DNA of 21,526 nt, taken from Acetobacteraceae bacterium (lineage in GTDB: Bacteria; Pseudomonadota; Alphaproteobacteria; Acetobacterales; Acetobacteraceae). This document shows positions 1-6,494 of this stretch, one piece after another (within the stretch, counting starts at the first letter, position 1; each line of letters begins with the position of its first letter). The position numbers were made by a program, and so were the translations under genes. The notes beneath the pieces were generated by a model. The model was not told the origin of the DNA. It saw only the letters and a list, made by a program, of their open reading frames with translations, and did not search any database. The stretch is from assembly GCA_003506895.1 (NCBI GenBank), contig DNXO01000084.1:125135-146660 (forward strand), in the 5' to 3' direction.

Positions 1-833
1 ACCATGCGGCCGAACACGTTGGTCAACGCCGCGCCGATCGAGAAGATCAGCACCATTTGCAGAAGATTGGTCAGCGCCGTGGGGTTTTCGAACGGATGCG
101 CCGAGTTCGCGTTGAAGAACCCGCCGCCGTTGGTGCCCAGCATCTTGATCACCTCCTGCGAGGCGACAGGTCCCTGGGCGATAAGCTGCTTGCCGCCTTC
201 CAGCGTGGTGACATCAGTATAGGCGGACAGGTTCTGCGGCACGCCCTGCCAGACCATGACCAGCCCGACCACGATGCATACGGGCAACAGCACGTACAGC
301 GTGCAGCGTGTCATATCGACCCAGAAATTACCGATCGTTTTCGACGATCGCCGGGTAAAGCCGCGAATCAACGCGATTGCCAGCGCCACGCCGGTTGCCG
401 CGCTGACGAAGTTATGCACCGTCAGCCCGGCCATCTGCACCAGATAGCTCATGGTCGCTTCAGGCACATAGGACTGCCAGTTCGTGTTCGTCACGAAACT
501 GACCGAGGTGTTGAACGCCAGATCAGGCGAAACCCCGTCAAGTTGCTGCGGGTTGAGTGGCAGCACCGCCTGGAGGCGCTGCAACCCGTACAGCACCACG
601 AACCCGGCGAAACTAAATGCCAGCATCGCGATGGCATAGGTGACCCAGTGCTGTTCCTCGGATTCGTTCACGCCTGAAAGCCGGTAGAGCGCCCGCTCAA
701 TCGGCCTTAGAACCGGGGACAGCGGCGTTCGTTCCCCAGCGAAGACGCGCGTCATGTAGCCCCCCAACGGTTTGGTGAGGAGCATAAGCAGGACGCAATA
801 TAATGCGACCTGCAGCCAGCCATTTAATGTCAT
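1..833 (-). CDS. kdpA: KdpA, potassium-transporting ATPase potassium-binding subunit (3' part cut off by window edge)
   Basis: This is the membrane subunit of the Kdp P-type ATPase, which selects K+ and passes it through the inner membrane. Reading on the minus strand from an ATG at 831-833 gives 277 codons without a stop up to the window edge; the family is usually about 560 residues, so roughly half is visible. The first selectivity-filter loop FVTNTNWQSY is at residues 113-122. A second, LGTNGGGFFNANSAHPFENP, is at 232-251. VHNFVSAATG is at 139-148, and several hydrophobic helices lie between. A GGGA ribosome-binding site precedes the ATG. The gene starts 19 nt after kdpF and belongs to a leftward kdp operon whose kdpB and kdpC would lie outside the window. 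Identity is sure from the filter motifs. Confidence 0.97.
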   Translation of the reverse strand, partial: MTLNGWLQVALYCVLLMLLTKPLGGYMTRVFAGERTPLSPVLRPIERALYRLSGVNESEEQHWVTYAIAMLAFSFAGFVVLYGLQRLQAVLPLNPQQLDGVSPDLAFNTSVSFVTNTNWQSYVPEATMSYLVQMAGLTVHNFVSAATGVALAIALIRGFTRRSSKTIGNFWVDMTRCTLYVLLPVCIVVGLVMVWQGVPQNLSAYTDVTTLEGGKQLIAQGPVASQEVIKMLGTNGGGFFNANSAHPFENPTALTNLLQMVLIFSIGAALTNVFGRM

Positions 834-852
834 GGATTGATTCCCGGCGGGA

Positions 853-942
853 CTAAAAGCGTTCCGGCTTGATCAGTGCGACAACCAGATAGCCAAGAAG
901 AAAAACGGTTACGATGCCGCCCAGCACATAGTCCAGGGTCAT
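853..942 (-). CDS. kdpF: KdpF, small stabilising subunit of the Kdp potassium pump
   Basis: This is a 29-residue single-helix membrane peptide. It begins MTLDYVLGGI, continues with a hydrophobic stretch to about residue 24 and ends IKPERF. The ending (K/R-P-E-x-F) and the position directly before kdpA are typical of KdpF, a small lipid-like subunit that stabilises the KdpABC complex in the inner membrane. AGGA lies about 8 nt before the ATG. The gap to kdpA is 19 nt, and the gap from the preceding 27-residue ORF is 10 nt. Genes this short are often missed by automatic annotation. The family assignment rests on length, hydrophobic profile, the C-terminal motif and operon position. Confidence 0.93.
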   Translation of the reverse strand: MTLDYVLGGIVTVFLLGYLVVALIKPERF

Positions 943-952
943 AATCGTCGTC

Positions 953-1036
953 CTATAGTTGATCGCAAACGAACGCGTACAGCACACAGACGCCCAGACA
1001 TCCAGCGGCGGTCGCGATGAAGATTAGATCAAGCAT
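953..1036 (-). CDS. 27-residue membrane peptide preceding kdpF
   Basis: A tiny minus-strand ORF starts with an ATG at 1034-1036 and stops with TAG at 953-955. The product begins MLDLIFIATA, is hydrophobic through the middle, and ends YAFVCDQL, so it is predicted to be a single transmembrane helix with a short polar tail. GGGGAG lies about 7 nt before the ATG, a better ribosome-binding site than those of its neighbours. It ends 10 nt before kdpF. As I recall, comparable MLDL-start peptides with a polar C(D/E)xL-type ending precede kdpF in other high-GC bacteria, usually unannotated; I could not check this. A role as an extra Kdp subunit or leader peptide is inference. Confidence 0.72.
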   Translation of the reverse strand: MLDLIFIATAAGCLGVCVLYAFVCDQL

Positions 1037-1056
1037 ATCGATGCTCCCCAAAGACT

Positions 1057-1089
1057 GGCGCGCAGGGCGCGCCGGCCGAACGATCGTTC
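1057..1089 (-). promoter_or_regulatory. Hairpin and 12-bp palindrome in the kdp leader
   Basis: Positions 1057-1073 form a perfect 7-bp stem (GGCGCGC / GCGCGCC) with a 3-nt loop. It lies just upstream of the ribosome-binding site of the first small kdp ORF. On the minus strand it is followed by AGTCTTT, so it could act as a weak terminator or attenuator. Positions 1078-1089 are a perfect 12-bp palindrome, GAACGATCGTTC, which could be an operator. Both are seen directly; any regulatory role is inference. Confidence 0.4.
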
Positions 1090-1148
1090 AGCAGGGTTCG
1101 GGAGATAGAACTCCAACCCTATAGAAGCGATGTCGGTCAGGGGAAGCG

Positions 1149-1177
1149 ATTATAGGAATCACATATAAATCGGAGCG
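1149..1177 (-). promoter_or_regulatory. Candidate kdp promoter
   Basis: On the minus strand a perfect TATAAT lies at 1154-1149. An AT-rich TTTATA element (1169-1164) lies just upstream. At a 17-nt spacing the -35 position reads CGCTCC, far from consensus, which would suit an activator-dependent promoter such as one served by the response regulator KdpE. The predicted start leaves a leader of about 105 nt to the first small kdp ORF. No other AT-rich box in the 1037-1382 spacer fits as well. Assignment is by inspection only. Confidence 0.4.
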
Positions 1178-1322
1178 GCACGCCGGTATGGCCGTTGCCG
1201 AGGGGCGGGGCGCTGAGCGACGCACCGTGCGTTGGTATAAGTGTTTGACTAAAAACAGATTCTGCTCGCGCGGTGGTGCTCAGACGCGTTCCCGCCGTCT
1301 TTGTACGAGCCGCCGGAGCGCG

Positions 1323-1347
1323 GATGGCCGGACACGTCCCGGCCATC
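1323..1347 (-). terminator. Palindrome after the enoyl-CoA hydratase gene (possible terminator)
   Basis: A perfect 9-bp inverted repeat, GATGGCCGG / CCGGCCATC, with a 7-nt loop lies 36 nt past the stop codon of the enoyl-CoA hydratase gene. No T-run follows on the minus strand, so it is not a classical intrinsic terminator. The arm TGGCCGG also resembles the dispersed palindromes at 6128, 8415 and 8827, so it may be a diverged relative. The rest of the 1037-1382 spacer holds the kdp promoter region and no gene that I can support. Confidence 0.35.
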
Positions 1348-1382
1348 ACGATAATGGCATAGGCGCTGAGACGGCGCGTCCG

Positions 1383-2159
1383 TTAGCCCACCTGGAAGCT
1401 TGGCTTCCGCTTCTCCACGAACGCCGCCATCCCTTCCTTCTGGTCCGGGGTTCCGAACAGCGACAGGAACAGCGCCCGCTCGTGCCGCACGCCCTCGACC
1501 AGCGTCATCTCAAACGAGCGGTTCACCGCCTGCTTGGCGAACTGCACTGCCACCGGCGAGAGGTTGGCGATCTTTTCAGCGATCTTCATCACCTCGGGCA
1601 GCAACTGATCCGCCGGGAACACGCGCGAGACCAGATTGGCCCGCTCGGCTTCCGCCGCGTCCATCATCCGCGCCGTCAGCACCATATCCATCGCCTTCGA
1701 CTTTCCCACCGCCCGCGTCAGCCGCTGAGTCCCGCCGGCCCCGGGAATGACCCCCAGGTTGATCTCCGGCTGGCCGAACTTCGCGGTGTCCGCGGCAAAG
1801 ATCATGTCGCACATCATCGCCAGCTCACATCCGCCGCCCAGGGCGAACCCGGCCACCGCGGCGATCACCGGCTTCTTCACCCGCAGCACGCTTTCCCAAC
1901 CCGCGCCGATAAAGTCCTCAACCATCGCCGCGGGGTTGGTGCGGTCCCGCATTTCCTTGATGTCGGCTCCGGCCGCGAACGCCCGATCGCTGCCGGTGAT
2001 GACAATGGCACCAACGCTTTTGTCAGCGTCGAATGCCAGCAACTGCTCACCCATTTCGCGCACCAGCGTGTCGCACAGCGCGTTCAGCGCCGCCGGGCGG
2101 TTCAAGCGGATCAGGCCGACGCGGCCCTGGGTTTCAACGAGGATGTTTTCATAAGCCAT
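1383..2159 (-). CDS. Enoyl-CoA hydratase, short-chain crotonase family
   Basis: This 258-residue protein has the normal length of a short-chain enoyl-CoA hydratase, which adds water across the 2,3 double bond of acyl-CoA in beta-oxidation. The oxyanion-hole segment FAAGADIKEM is at residues 61-70. The first catalytic glutamate is E112, in GGGCELAMMCD. The second is E132, in GQPEINLGVIPGAGGTQRL. Both are present, so hydratase activity is expected rather than an isomerase or thioesterase variant. The start has AGGAG about 8 nt upstream. It lies 66 nt after the ClpP-like gene on the same strand and may be cotranscribed with it and mutM. The exact acyl-chain preference cannot be told from the sequence. 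Confidence 0.93.
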   Translation of the reverse strand: MAYENILVETQGRVGLIRLNRPAALNALCDTLVREMGEQLLAFDADKSVGAIVITGSDRAFAAGADIKEMRDRTNPAAMVEDFIGAGWESVLRVKKPVIAAVAGFALGGGCELAMMCDMIFAADTAKFGQPEINLGVIPGAGGTQRLTRAVGKSKAMDMVLTARMMDAAEAERANLVSRVFPADQLLPEVMKIAEKIANLSPVAVQFAKQAVNRSFEMTLVEGVRHERALFLSLFGTPDQKEGMAAFVEKRKPSFQVG

Positions 2160-2225
2160 GCTGCACTACTCCTGGACAGGTCCTCTTCGAACCCGACCGT
2201 AGCACACAGGTCAACCCGGCCCAAC

Positions 2226-3248
2226 CTATCCCCCCGCCAGCAGCGCCCGCAACGCCGGCCCACGCGCCCCATCAGGCAACCCAAGCGCCGCGTCCACCGT
2301 TCCCCGCAGCGCCCGGCAGTAGTTGGCATCCCGCTTCAACGCGTCCGCTCCAAGCTCTGCCCGCAACCGCGTCCGCTCGGCATTGTCGATCCCTACGGCC
2401 GGCGCACCGCGCACATCATCGCCAACCTGCTTCAGCACCGCCGCCATCTCCTCCAACGCCGACTTGCGAGCCATCGCGGACAGATCGGTCGGTGCCCCGT
2501 GCATGAAACCCCAGCAGACATCGCCGCCCCGGTTCGCCAGGGCGCCCAGCAGCGGTGCCAGCATCTGCCCGAATCGCACCAATGTCGCGTCGGACGCCCA
2601 GCGCAGCACAGCCAGCGACTCGGCCCAGACCGCCGACACCGGATCGTCCGGTGCGCCCAGCCCCGCAGGCACAGGTCCGCTCACGAATCCGGCCTCCCGC
2701 AGTTCTTCCCGCGCCGGAAACCACGCAGAGTCCGGCGGCGTACGCAGCACATGATCGATAAACCCGCTCGGTACCCCCTGTTGCCCGTAAGCATCCCGCA
2801 GCATCGCGTCCAATCGCGACGGCGCCACCCCCGGCGCCGATGCCCGATGAAACCCCAATCGTGCACCATCCGCCAGAAACCGCCGCTGGCCGCCAAGAAA
2901 GGCCAACGTGCAGGCCGAGTTGCATCCTCGCCCGACATAGCTGTCCAGACCCCGGTCGCGCAGAATCCGAGCGACGACCAGCGCCGAGGCGACGTCGCCG
3001 CCGGGACTCTCGAAGCGCACCGTCCGAACCGATGGAGTCCGCGTCAACACGGTCTCCAGGGCCAGCGGCACGACCTTTGAAAAACTGCCGGACAGCTCCG
3101 CCACAGTCCCCCCTGGCAACACATGGACCGAGGCCTCCACATCGAACTCGGCATTGGGTGGGGATGACTCGTGGTAAACCGTCGGTAATCCCTGGGCGCA
3201 GGCCAGCCGCGAGGCCAGCAGGCACGCCACGAGAACCCGCCAGATCAT
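2226..3248 (-). CDS. Secreted ClpP/crotonase-fold protein of the COG3904 type
   Basis: This 340-residue protein starts with an ATG at 3246-3248, only 4 nt after the mutM stop. The frame stays open further upstream inside mutM, but residues 1-18 from this ATG (MIWRVLVACLL...ACA) form a good signal peptide, which decides the start. The following domain has the ClpP-like pattern: FESPGGDVASAL at 79-90, a probable nucleophile Ser111 in CNSACTLAFLGG, and a probable catalytic His134 in GFHRAS. These features recall the 'predicted periplasmic protein' family COG3904. The C-terminal 150 residues are helical-looking and without a motif that I recognise. The role is unknown; a periplasmic serine peptidase is an inference. 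An Asp/Asn third residue was not assigned. Confidence 0.8.
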   Translation of the reverse strand: MIWRVLVACLLASRLACAQGLPTVYHESSPPNAEFDVEASVHVLPGGTVAELSGSFSKVVPLALETVLTRTPSVRTVRFESPGGDVASALVVARILRDRGLDSYVGRGCNSACTLAFLGGQRRFLADGARLGFHRASAPGVAPSRLDAMLRDAYGQQGVPSGFIDHVLRTPPDSAWFPAREELREAGFVSGPVPAGLGAPDDPVSAVWAESLAVLRWASDATLVRFGQMLAPLLGALANRGGDVCWGFMHGAPTDLSAMARKSALEEMAAVLKQVGDDVRGAPAVGIDNAERTRLRAELGADALKRDANYCRALRGTVDAALGLPDGARGPALRALLAGG

Positions 3249-3252
3249 CAAC

Positions 3253-4092
3253 CTAACGCTGGTTCCGGGCGCAGTAGAATGTGCTGCGGCCGGATTGCAC
3301 GATCCGGCGTACGCCGTCGCAACTGTCGTCGGACTGGCAGGTAGGGCAGGGCTCGCCCTCCCGGCCATAGACTTTCCAGGCGTGCTGGAAATACCCCAGT
3401 TCCCCGTTCGTCTGAACATAGTCGCGCAACGACGACCCGCCCGCCGCGATCGCCTCGGTCAGAGTCTGCTTGATCGCCGGCAACAGCCGCTTCGAACGGA
3501 CACCTGGCACGGTGTGCGCATGCCGCACCGGGGAAATCCCCGCGCGATACAGCGCCTCGCAAACATAGATGTTGCCCAGCCCGGCGACGATCTTCTGGTC
3601 CAGCAACGCGGCCTTGATCGGCGTCTTCTTCCCGGCCAGCGCCGCGTCCAGCACGGCGACGGAGAACGCATCGTCCAGCGGCTCCGGCCCGAGCCCGGCC
3701 AACAGCTTGTGCTGGTCCTCACGCGCCGTTTCGATCAGGTCCACCGATCCGAACCGGCGCGGATCGACAAAGCCGACCCGCCAGCCATCGTCGGTTTCCA
3801 GTTCTATGTGTTCGTGCAGCGTGATCTCGTTGCGTCCCACTGGTTCGACCAGCATGCGCCCGGACATGCCCAGGTGGATCAGCACCGACCAGCCGCTGTC
3901 CAGCCGCATCAGGATATATTTCGCCCGCCGCCGGAAGCTGGTGACCCGCGCGCCGGTCAGCGTTGCGGCCAATTCGGGCGGTAAGGGCCAGCGCATATCG
4001 GGGCGCCGAGCGAACGCGCGACGCAGGATACGGCCTTCCAGGCGTAGCTGAAGGCCTCTCATCACAGTCTCGACTTCGGGGAGTTCCGGCAT
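3253..4092 (-). CDS. mutM: MutM/Fpg, formamidopyrimidine-DNA glycosylase with an atypical zinc finger
   Basis: This 279-residue glycosylase/AP-lyase removes 8-oxoguanine and formamidopyrimidines from DNA. The start is fixed by MPELPEVETV, because Pro2 is the catalytic nucleophile after Met removal and Glu3 is the acid. The open frame extends 33 codons further upstream, but those are not part of the protein. Lys58 in RAKYILM and the helix-two-turn-helix GLGNIYVCEALY (171-182) are present. The C-terminal zinc finger is unusual: C249 and C252 are followed by an extra C258 and C274, and the usual fourth ligand is N277 (FYCARNQR). The gene diverges from ubiE with 28 nt between starts and leads into the ClpP-like gene 4 nt after its stop. 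Confidence 0.96.
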   Translation of the reverse strand: MPELPEVETVMRGLQLRLEGRILRRAFARRPDMRWPLPPELAATLTGARVTSFRRRAKYILMRLDSGWSVLIHLGMSGRMLVEPVGRNEITLHEHIELETDDGWRVGFVDPRRFGSVDLIETAREDQHKLLAGLGPEPLDDAFSVAVLDAALAGKKTPIKAALLDQKIVAGLGNIYVCEALYRAGISPVRHAHTVPGVRSKRLLPAIKQTLTEAIAAGGSSLRDYVQTNGELGYFQHAWKVYGREGEPCPTCQSDDSCDGVRRIVQSGRSTFYCARNQR

Positions 4093-4112
4093 GGGTGGTT
4101 CCAGGCTATACA
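4084..4112 (+). promoter_or_regulatory. Tentative ubiE promoter in the mutM-ubiE gap
   Basis: TATACA at 4107-4112 is a fair -10 box. TTCCGG at 4084-4089 is a poor -35 at 17 nt spacing. The predicted transcription start would fall next to the ATG at 4121, which would make the message leaderless; no clear ribosome-binding site precedes that ATG. The same box read on the other strand (TATAGC) could serve mutM. The assignment is weak and based on inspection alone. Confidence 0.22.
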
Positions 4113-4120
4113 CTGGCGTC

Positions 4121-4870
4121 ATGAGCGACAATCCCGGAACGACCGTTGACTTCGGATTCCGCACGGTGGGCCGTGCCGAGAAGGCCGGCATGGTGCGCGA
4201 GGTCTTTGACAGCGTGGCGCCACGCTACGACCTGATGAATGATTTGATGTCGCTGGGCATCCACCGGGTCTGGAAGCAGATCTTCATCGGTGCCTTGCAA
4301 CCGCGTCCGACCCATACGCTGCTGGATCTGGCGGGCGGGACCGGCGACATCAGCTTCGGTTGGCTGAAACGCGGCGGCGGGCCGGTGCTGCTGACCGACA
4401 TCAACAATGCCATGCTGTCGGTGGGCCGCGACCGCGCGCTGAACCGGGGATTCGCCAACGACATCAGCTTCGCGGTCATGGATGCCGAGAAACTGCCGCT
4501 GCCGGATCGCTGCGTGGATCGGGTTTCAATGGCGTTCGGGCTGCGCAACTGCACCGACAAGAACGCGGTGCTGCGGGAGGCTCGGCGTGTCCTGAAACCG
4601 GGCGGACGGTTTCTGTGTCTGGAGTTCTCCCACGTCACGCTCTCGGCGCTGACGCCGATCTATGATGCGTGGTCGTTCAAAGTGCTGCCGCGCCTTGGCC
4701 AGATGGTGGCCGGCGATGCCGACAGCTACCGGTATCTGGCGGAGAGTATCCGCACCTTCCCGGACCAGGAGACGTTGGCGGGCATGATGCGTGACGCCGG
4801 CCTGTCCCGCGTGACGGTGCGGAACCTGACCGGCGGCATCGCCGCGATCCATGCCGGATGGCGGCTGTGA
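4121..4870 (+). CDS. ubiE: UbiE, demethylubiquinone/demethylmenaquinone C-methyltransferase
   Basis: This 249-residue SAM-dependent C-methyltransferase of quinone biosynthesis is expected to act at the cytoplasmic face of the membrane. Motif I is LLDLAGGTGDISF. The family signature MAFGLRNCTDK and the C-terminal signature WSFKVLPRLGQMVAGDADSY...YLAESIRTFPDQE are complete. I chose the ATG at 4121 (MSDNPGTTVDFGF) because it leaves the usual short N-terminus before GFRTVGRAEKAGMV. An in-frame ATG at 4091 would overlap the mutM start codon. The last 13 nt overlap coaBC, so the two are translationally coupled. In many alphaproteobacteria ubiB follows ubiE, but here coaBC follows directly. Function is confident; whether the quinone is ubiquinone or menaquinone is inferred as ubiquinone from the group. 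Confidence 0.95.
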   Translation: MSDNPGTTVDFGFRTVGRAEKAGMVREVFDSVAPRYDLMNDLMSLGIHRVWKQIFIGALQPRPTHTLLDLAGGTGDISFGWLKRGGGPVLLTDINNAMLSVGRDRALNRGFANDISFAVMDAEKLPLPDRCVDRVSMAFGLRNCTDKNAVLREARRVLKPGGRFLCLEFSHVTLSALTPIYDAWSFKVLPRLGQMVAGDADSYRYLAESIRTFPDQETLAGMMRDAGLSRVTVRNLTGGIAAIHAGWRL

Positions 4871-6072
4871 GCTTGTCCGGCAAGCGCGTCCTGCTGGTCG
4901 TCTCCGGCGGCATCGCGGCCTACAAGGCGCTGGAACTGATCCGCTTGCTGCGCCGCCAGGGCTGCGGCGTCACCTGCGTGCTGACCGACAATGGCGGCCA
5001 GTTCGTCACGCCTTTGTCGTTGCAGGCACTGAGCGAGTCCAAGGTTTACACTGATCTGTTCTCGCTGACCGACGAATCGGAGATGGGGCACATCCAGCTC
5101 TCCCGCGCCGCCGATCTGCTGGTGGTTGCTCCGGCGACCGCGAACATCCTGGCCAAGATGGCGGGCGGAATGGCCGACGACCTGGCCTCCACCGTGCTGC
5201 TGGCCACGGATAAGCCGGTGCTGGTCGCCCCGGCCATGAACGTGCGGATGTGGCTGCATCCGGCGACCCAGGCCAACATGGCAACGCTGAAACAGCGCGG
5301 GGTGCAGGTCGTGGAACCCAACGAGGGCGCCATGGCCTGCAACGAATTCGGCCCCGGCCGCCTCGCCGAACCGCCGGAAATCGTCGCCGCGATCGAGGCG
5401 CTGCTGGCGCCGGGCGCGAAGCCCCTGGCCGGGCGGCATGCCTTGGTCACCAGTGGCCCGACGCATGAGCCGATCGATCCGGTTCGCTACATCGCCAACC
5501 GGTCCTCCGGCAAACAGGGGCACGCCATCGCCGCCGCCCTTGCCGAACTCGGCGCTCGGGTTACCTTGGTGGCGGGGCCAGTGAGTGTCCCCGATCCGAG
5601 GGGCGTCACCGTCCGCCACGTGGAAACCGCCGCCGAGATGCTGGACGCTTGCCAGTCGGCCCTGCCGGTCGATGTGGCGGTGTTCGCCGCCGCCGTCGCG
5701 GATTGGCGGGTGGAGCAGGCTGCGACCGGGAAGATCAAGAAACAGCCCGGCGCGGCGCCTCCGTCCCTGGCGCTGACTCCGAACCCCGACATCCTGGCGA
5801 CGATCGCTGCCGCAGGTCCTCGGCGTCCGCGGTTGGTAGTCGGGTTCGCTGCTGAAACCGATGACCTGATGGCGAATGCCCAGGGCAAGTTGAAGCGTAA
5901 GAATGCCGACTGGATCGTCGCCAACGATGTCTCGCCGGAAACCGGTATCATGGGCGGCGCGGAGAATGCAGTGCACATCGTGTCCGCCGCGGGTATCGAG
6001 ACGTGGCCGCGACTGGCCAAGGACGATGTTGCCCGGCGGCTGGCGAAGCGGATCGCTGACGCGCTGGGGTAG
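4858..6072 (+). CDS. coaBC: CoaBC (Dfp), bifunctional phosphopantothenoylcysteine decarboxylase / phosphopantothenate-cysteine ligase
   Basis: This 404-residue cytoplasmic enzyme performs two steps of coenzyme A synthesis. Its N-terminal flavoprotein half decarboxylates 4'-phosphopantothenoyl-cysteine. It has SGGIAAYKALELIR, the likely active-site His78 in EMGHIQLSRAA, VAPATANILAKMAGGMADD, PAMNVRMW (Asn128), and Cys161 in ACNEFGPGRLAEP. The C-terminal ligase half has VTSGPTHEPIDPVRYIANRSSGKQG (Asn213), AAVADWR, KIKK (291-295 region), TPNPDIL and GFAAET. The ATG at 4858 overlaps the ubiE end by 13 nt. An in-frame GTG at 4867 would give a GTGA overlap and is a possible alternative start. Length and motifs are normal for a fused CoaBC. 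Confidence 0.97.
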   Translation: MAAVSLSGKRVLLVVSGGIAAYKALELIRLLRRQGCGVTCVLTDNGGQFVTPLSLQALSESKVYTDLFSLTDESEMGHIQLSRAADLLVVAPATANILAKMAGGMADDLASTVLLATDKPVLVAPAMNVRMWLHPATQANMATLKQRGVQVVEPNEGAMACNEFGPGRLAEPPEIVAAIEALLAPGAKPLAGRHALVTSGPTHEPIDPVRYIANRSSGKQGHAIAAALAELGARVTLVAGPVSVPDPRGVTVRHVETAAEMLDACQSALPVDVAVFAAAVADWRVEQAATGKIKKQPGAAPPSLALTPNPDILATIAAAGPRRPRLVVGFAAETDDLMANAQGKLKRKNADWIVANDVSPETGIMGGAENAVHIVSAAGIETWPRLAKDDVARRLAKRIADALG

Positions 6073-6494
6073 TTTCCGAGTGGGAGATGCCGGCAACGGG
6101 TTATCGAAGCGTTGGCAGGCCGTTTATCTATGTGTCACGGCTGGGCTTGGTCCGGCCACCCACGACTTTGTTTGGTTGAGTGCCGCATGGTGTGGTGGCG
6201 CGACACACCGGTTGATGTCAGTGGAAGGACCAGTCACGTTCGGCCCGGCCGGTTGGGACAGGAAGCGAACACCCCAGGACGAGCGCCGCTGACCGAAACA
6301 GACGTTCGTTCTTGATCCTGGGTCGGGGCCGTATCGTCGCAGGGGGGGCGTATCAGACGCCATGTCCGCGACAGGTCGAATGCGTCCGTCTCGCGCTTAA
6401 TATCACAGCGACCGAAATCCGGTTTTGACCAAGACGGCCCATCAGCAACACCTCGATATCCCGGCGCAGGGGTATTAGTGCCACACCCCACCCG
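6073..6494. other. Non-coding spacer between convergent coaBC and lpdA
   Basis: This 422-nt stretch lies between the ends of coaBC (plus) and lpdA (minus). It contains repeat copy A (6128-6166) and a 6-bp inverted repeat, GGTGTG / CACACC, at 6189-6209. Short open frames exist on both strands, but they lack ribosome-binding sites and family-like sequence. I see no tRNA or classical T-tailed terminator in it. Confidence 0.6.
6128..6166 (+). repeat. Dispersed 39-bp palindromic repeat, copy A
   Basis: Copy A matches copy C (8827-8865, opposite strand) at 36 of 39 positions by hand count. It begins CTATGTGTCA and ends CCACCCACGAC. The central hairpin is GGCTGGGC-TTG-GTCCGGCC. In a plus-strand transcript (the coaBC 3' region) the two departures from perfect pairing are G-U wobbles, so the stem is kept in RNA of that strand. 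It lies 56 nt past the coaBC stop and stands alone, with no nuclease gene beside it. Confidence 0.85.

Noticed and set aside
1188..3080. A 630-codon open frame on the plus strand.
   Set aside because: It lies opposite the enoyl-CoA hydratase and ClpP-like genes, is very rich in Arg, His and Pro, and has no recognisable motif. It is a GC-rich shadow frame.
4091..4120. An upstream ATG for ubiE.
   Set aside because: It overlaps the mutM start codon and adds ten residues not usual for UbiE. The ATG at 4121 is preferred, but neither has a clear ribosome-binding site.
4726..6096. A 456-codon open frame on the minus strand.
   Set aside because: It is antisense to ubiE and coaBC, both of which have complete family motifs. 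Its own translation is low-complexity.
6234..6491. An 85-codon minus-strand frame in the coaBC-lpdA spacer.
   Set aside because: There is no ribosome-binding site, the composition looks random, and it overlaps no known motif. Left as non-coding.
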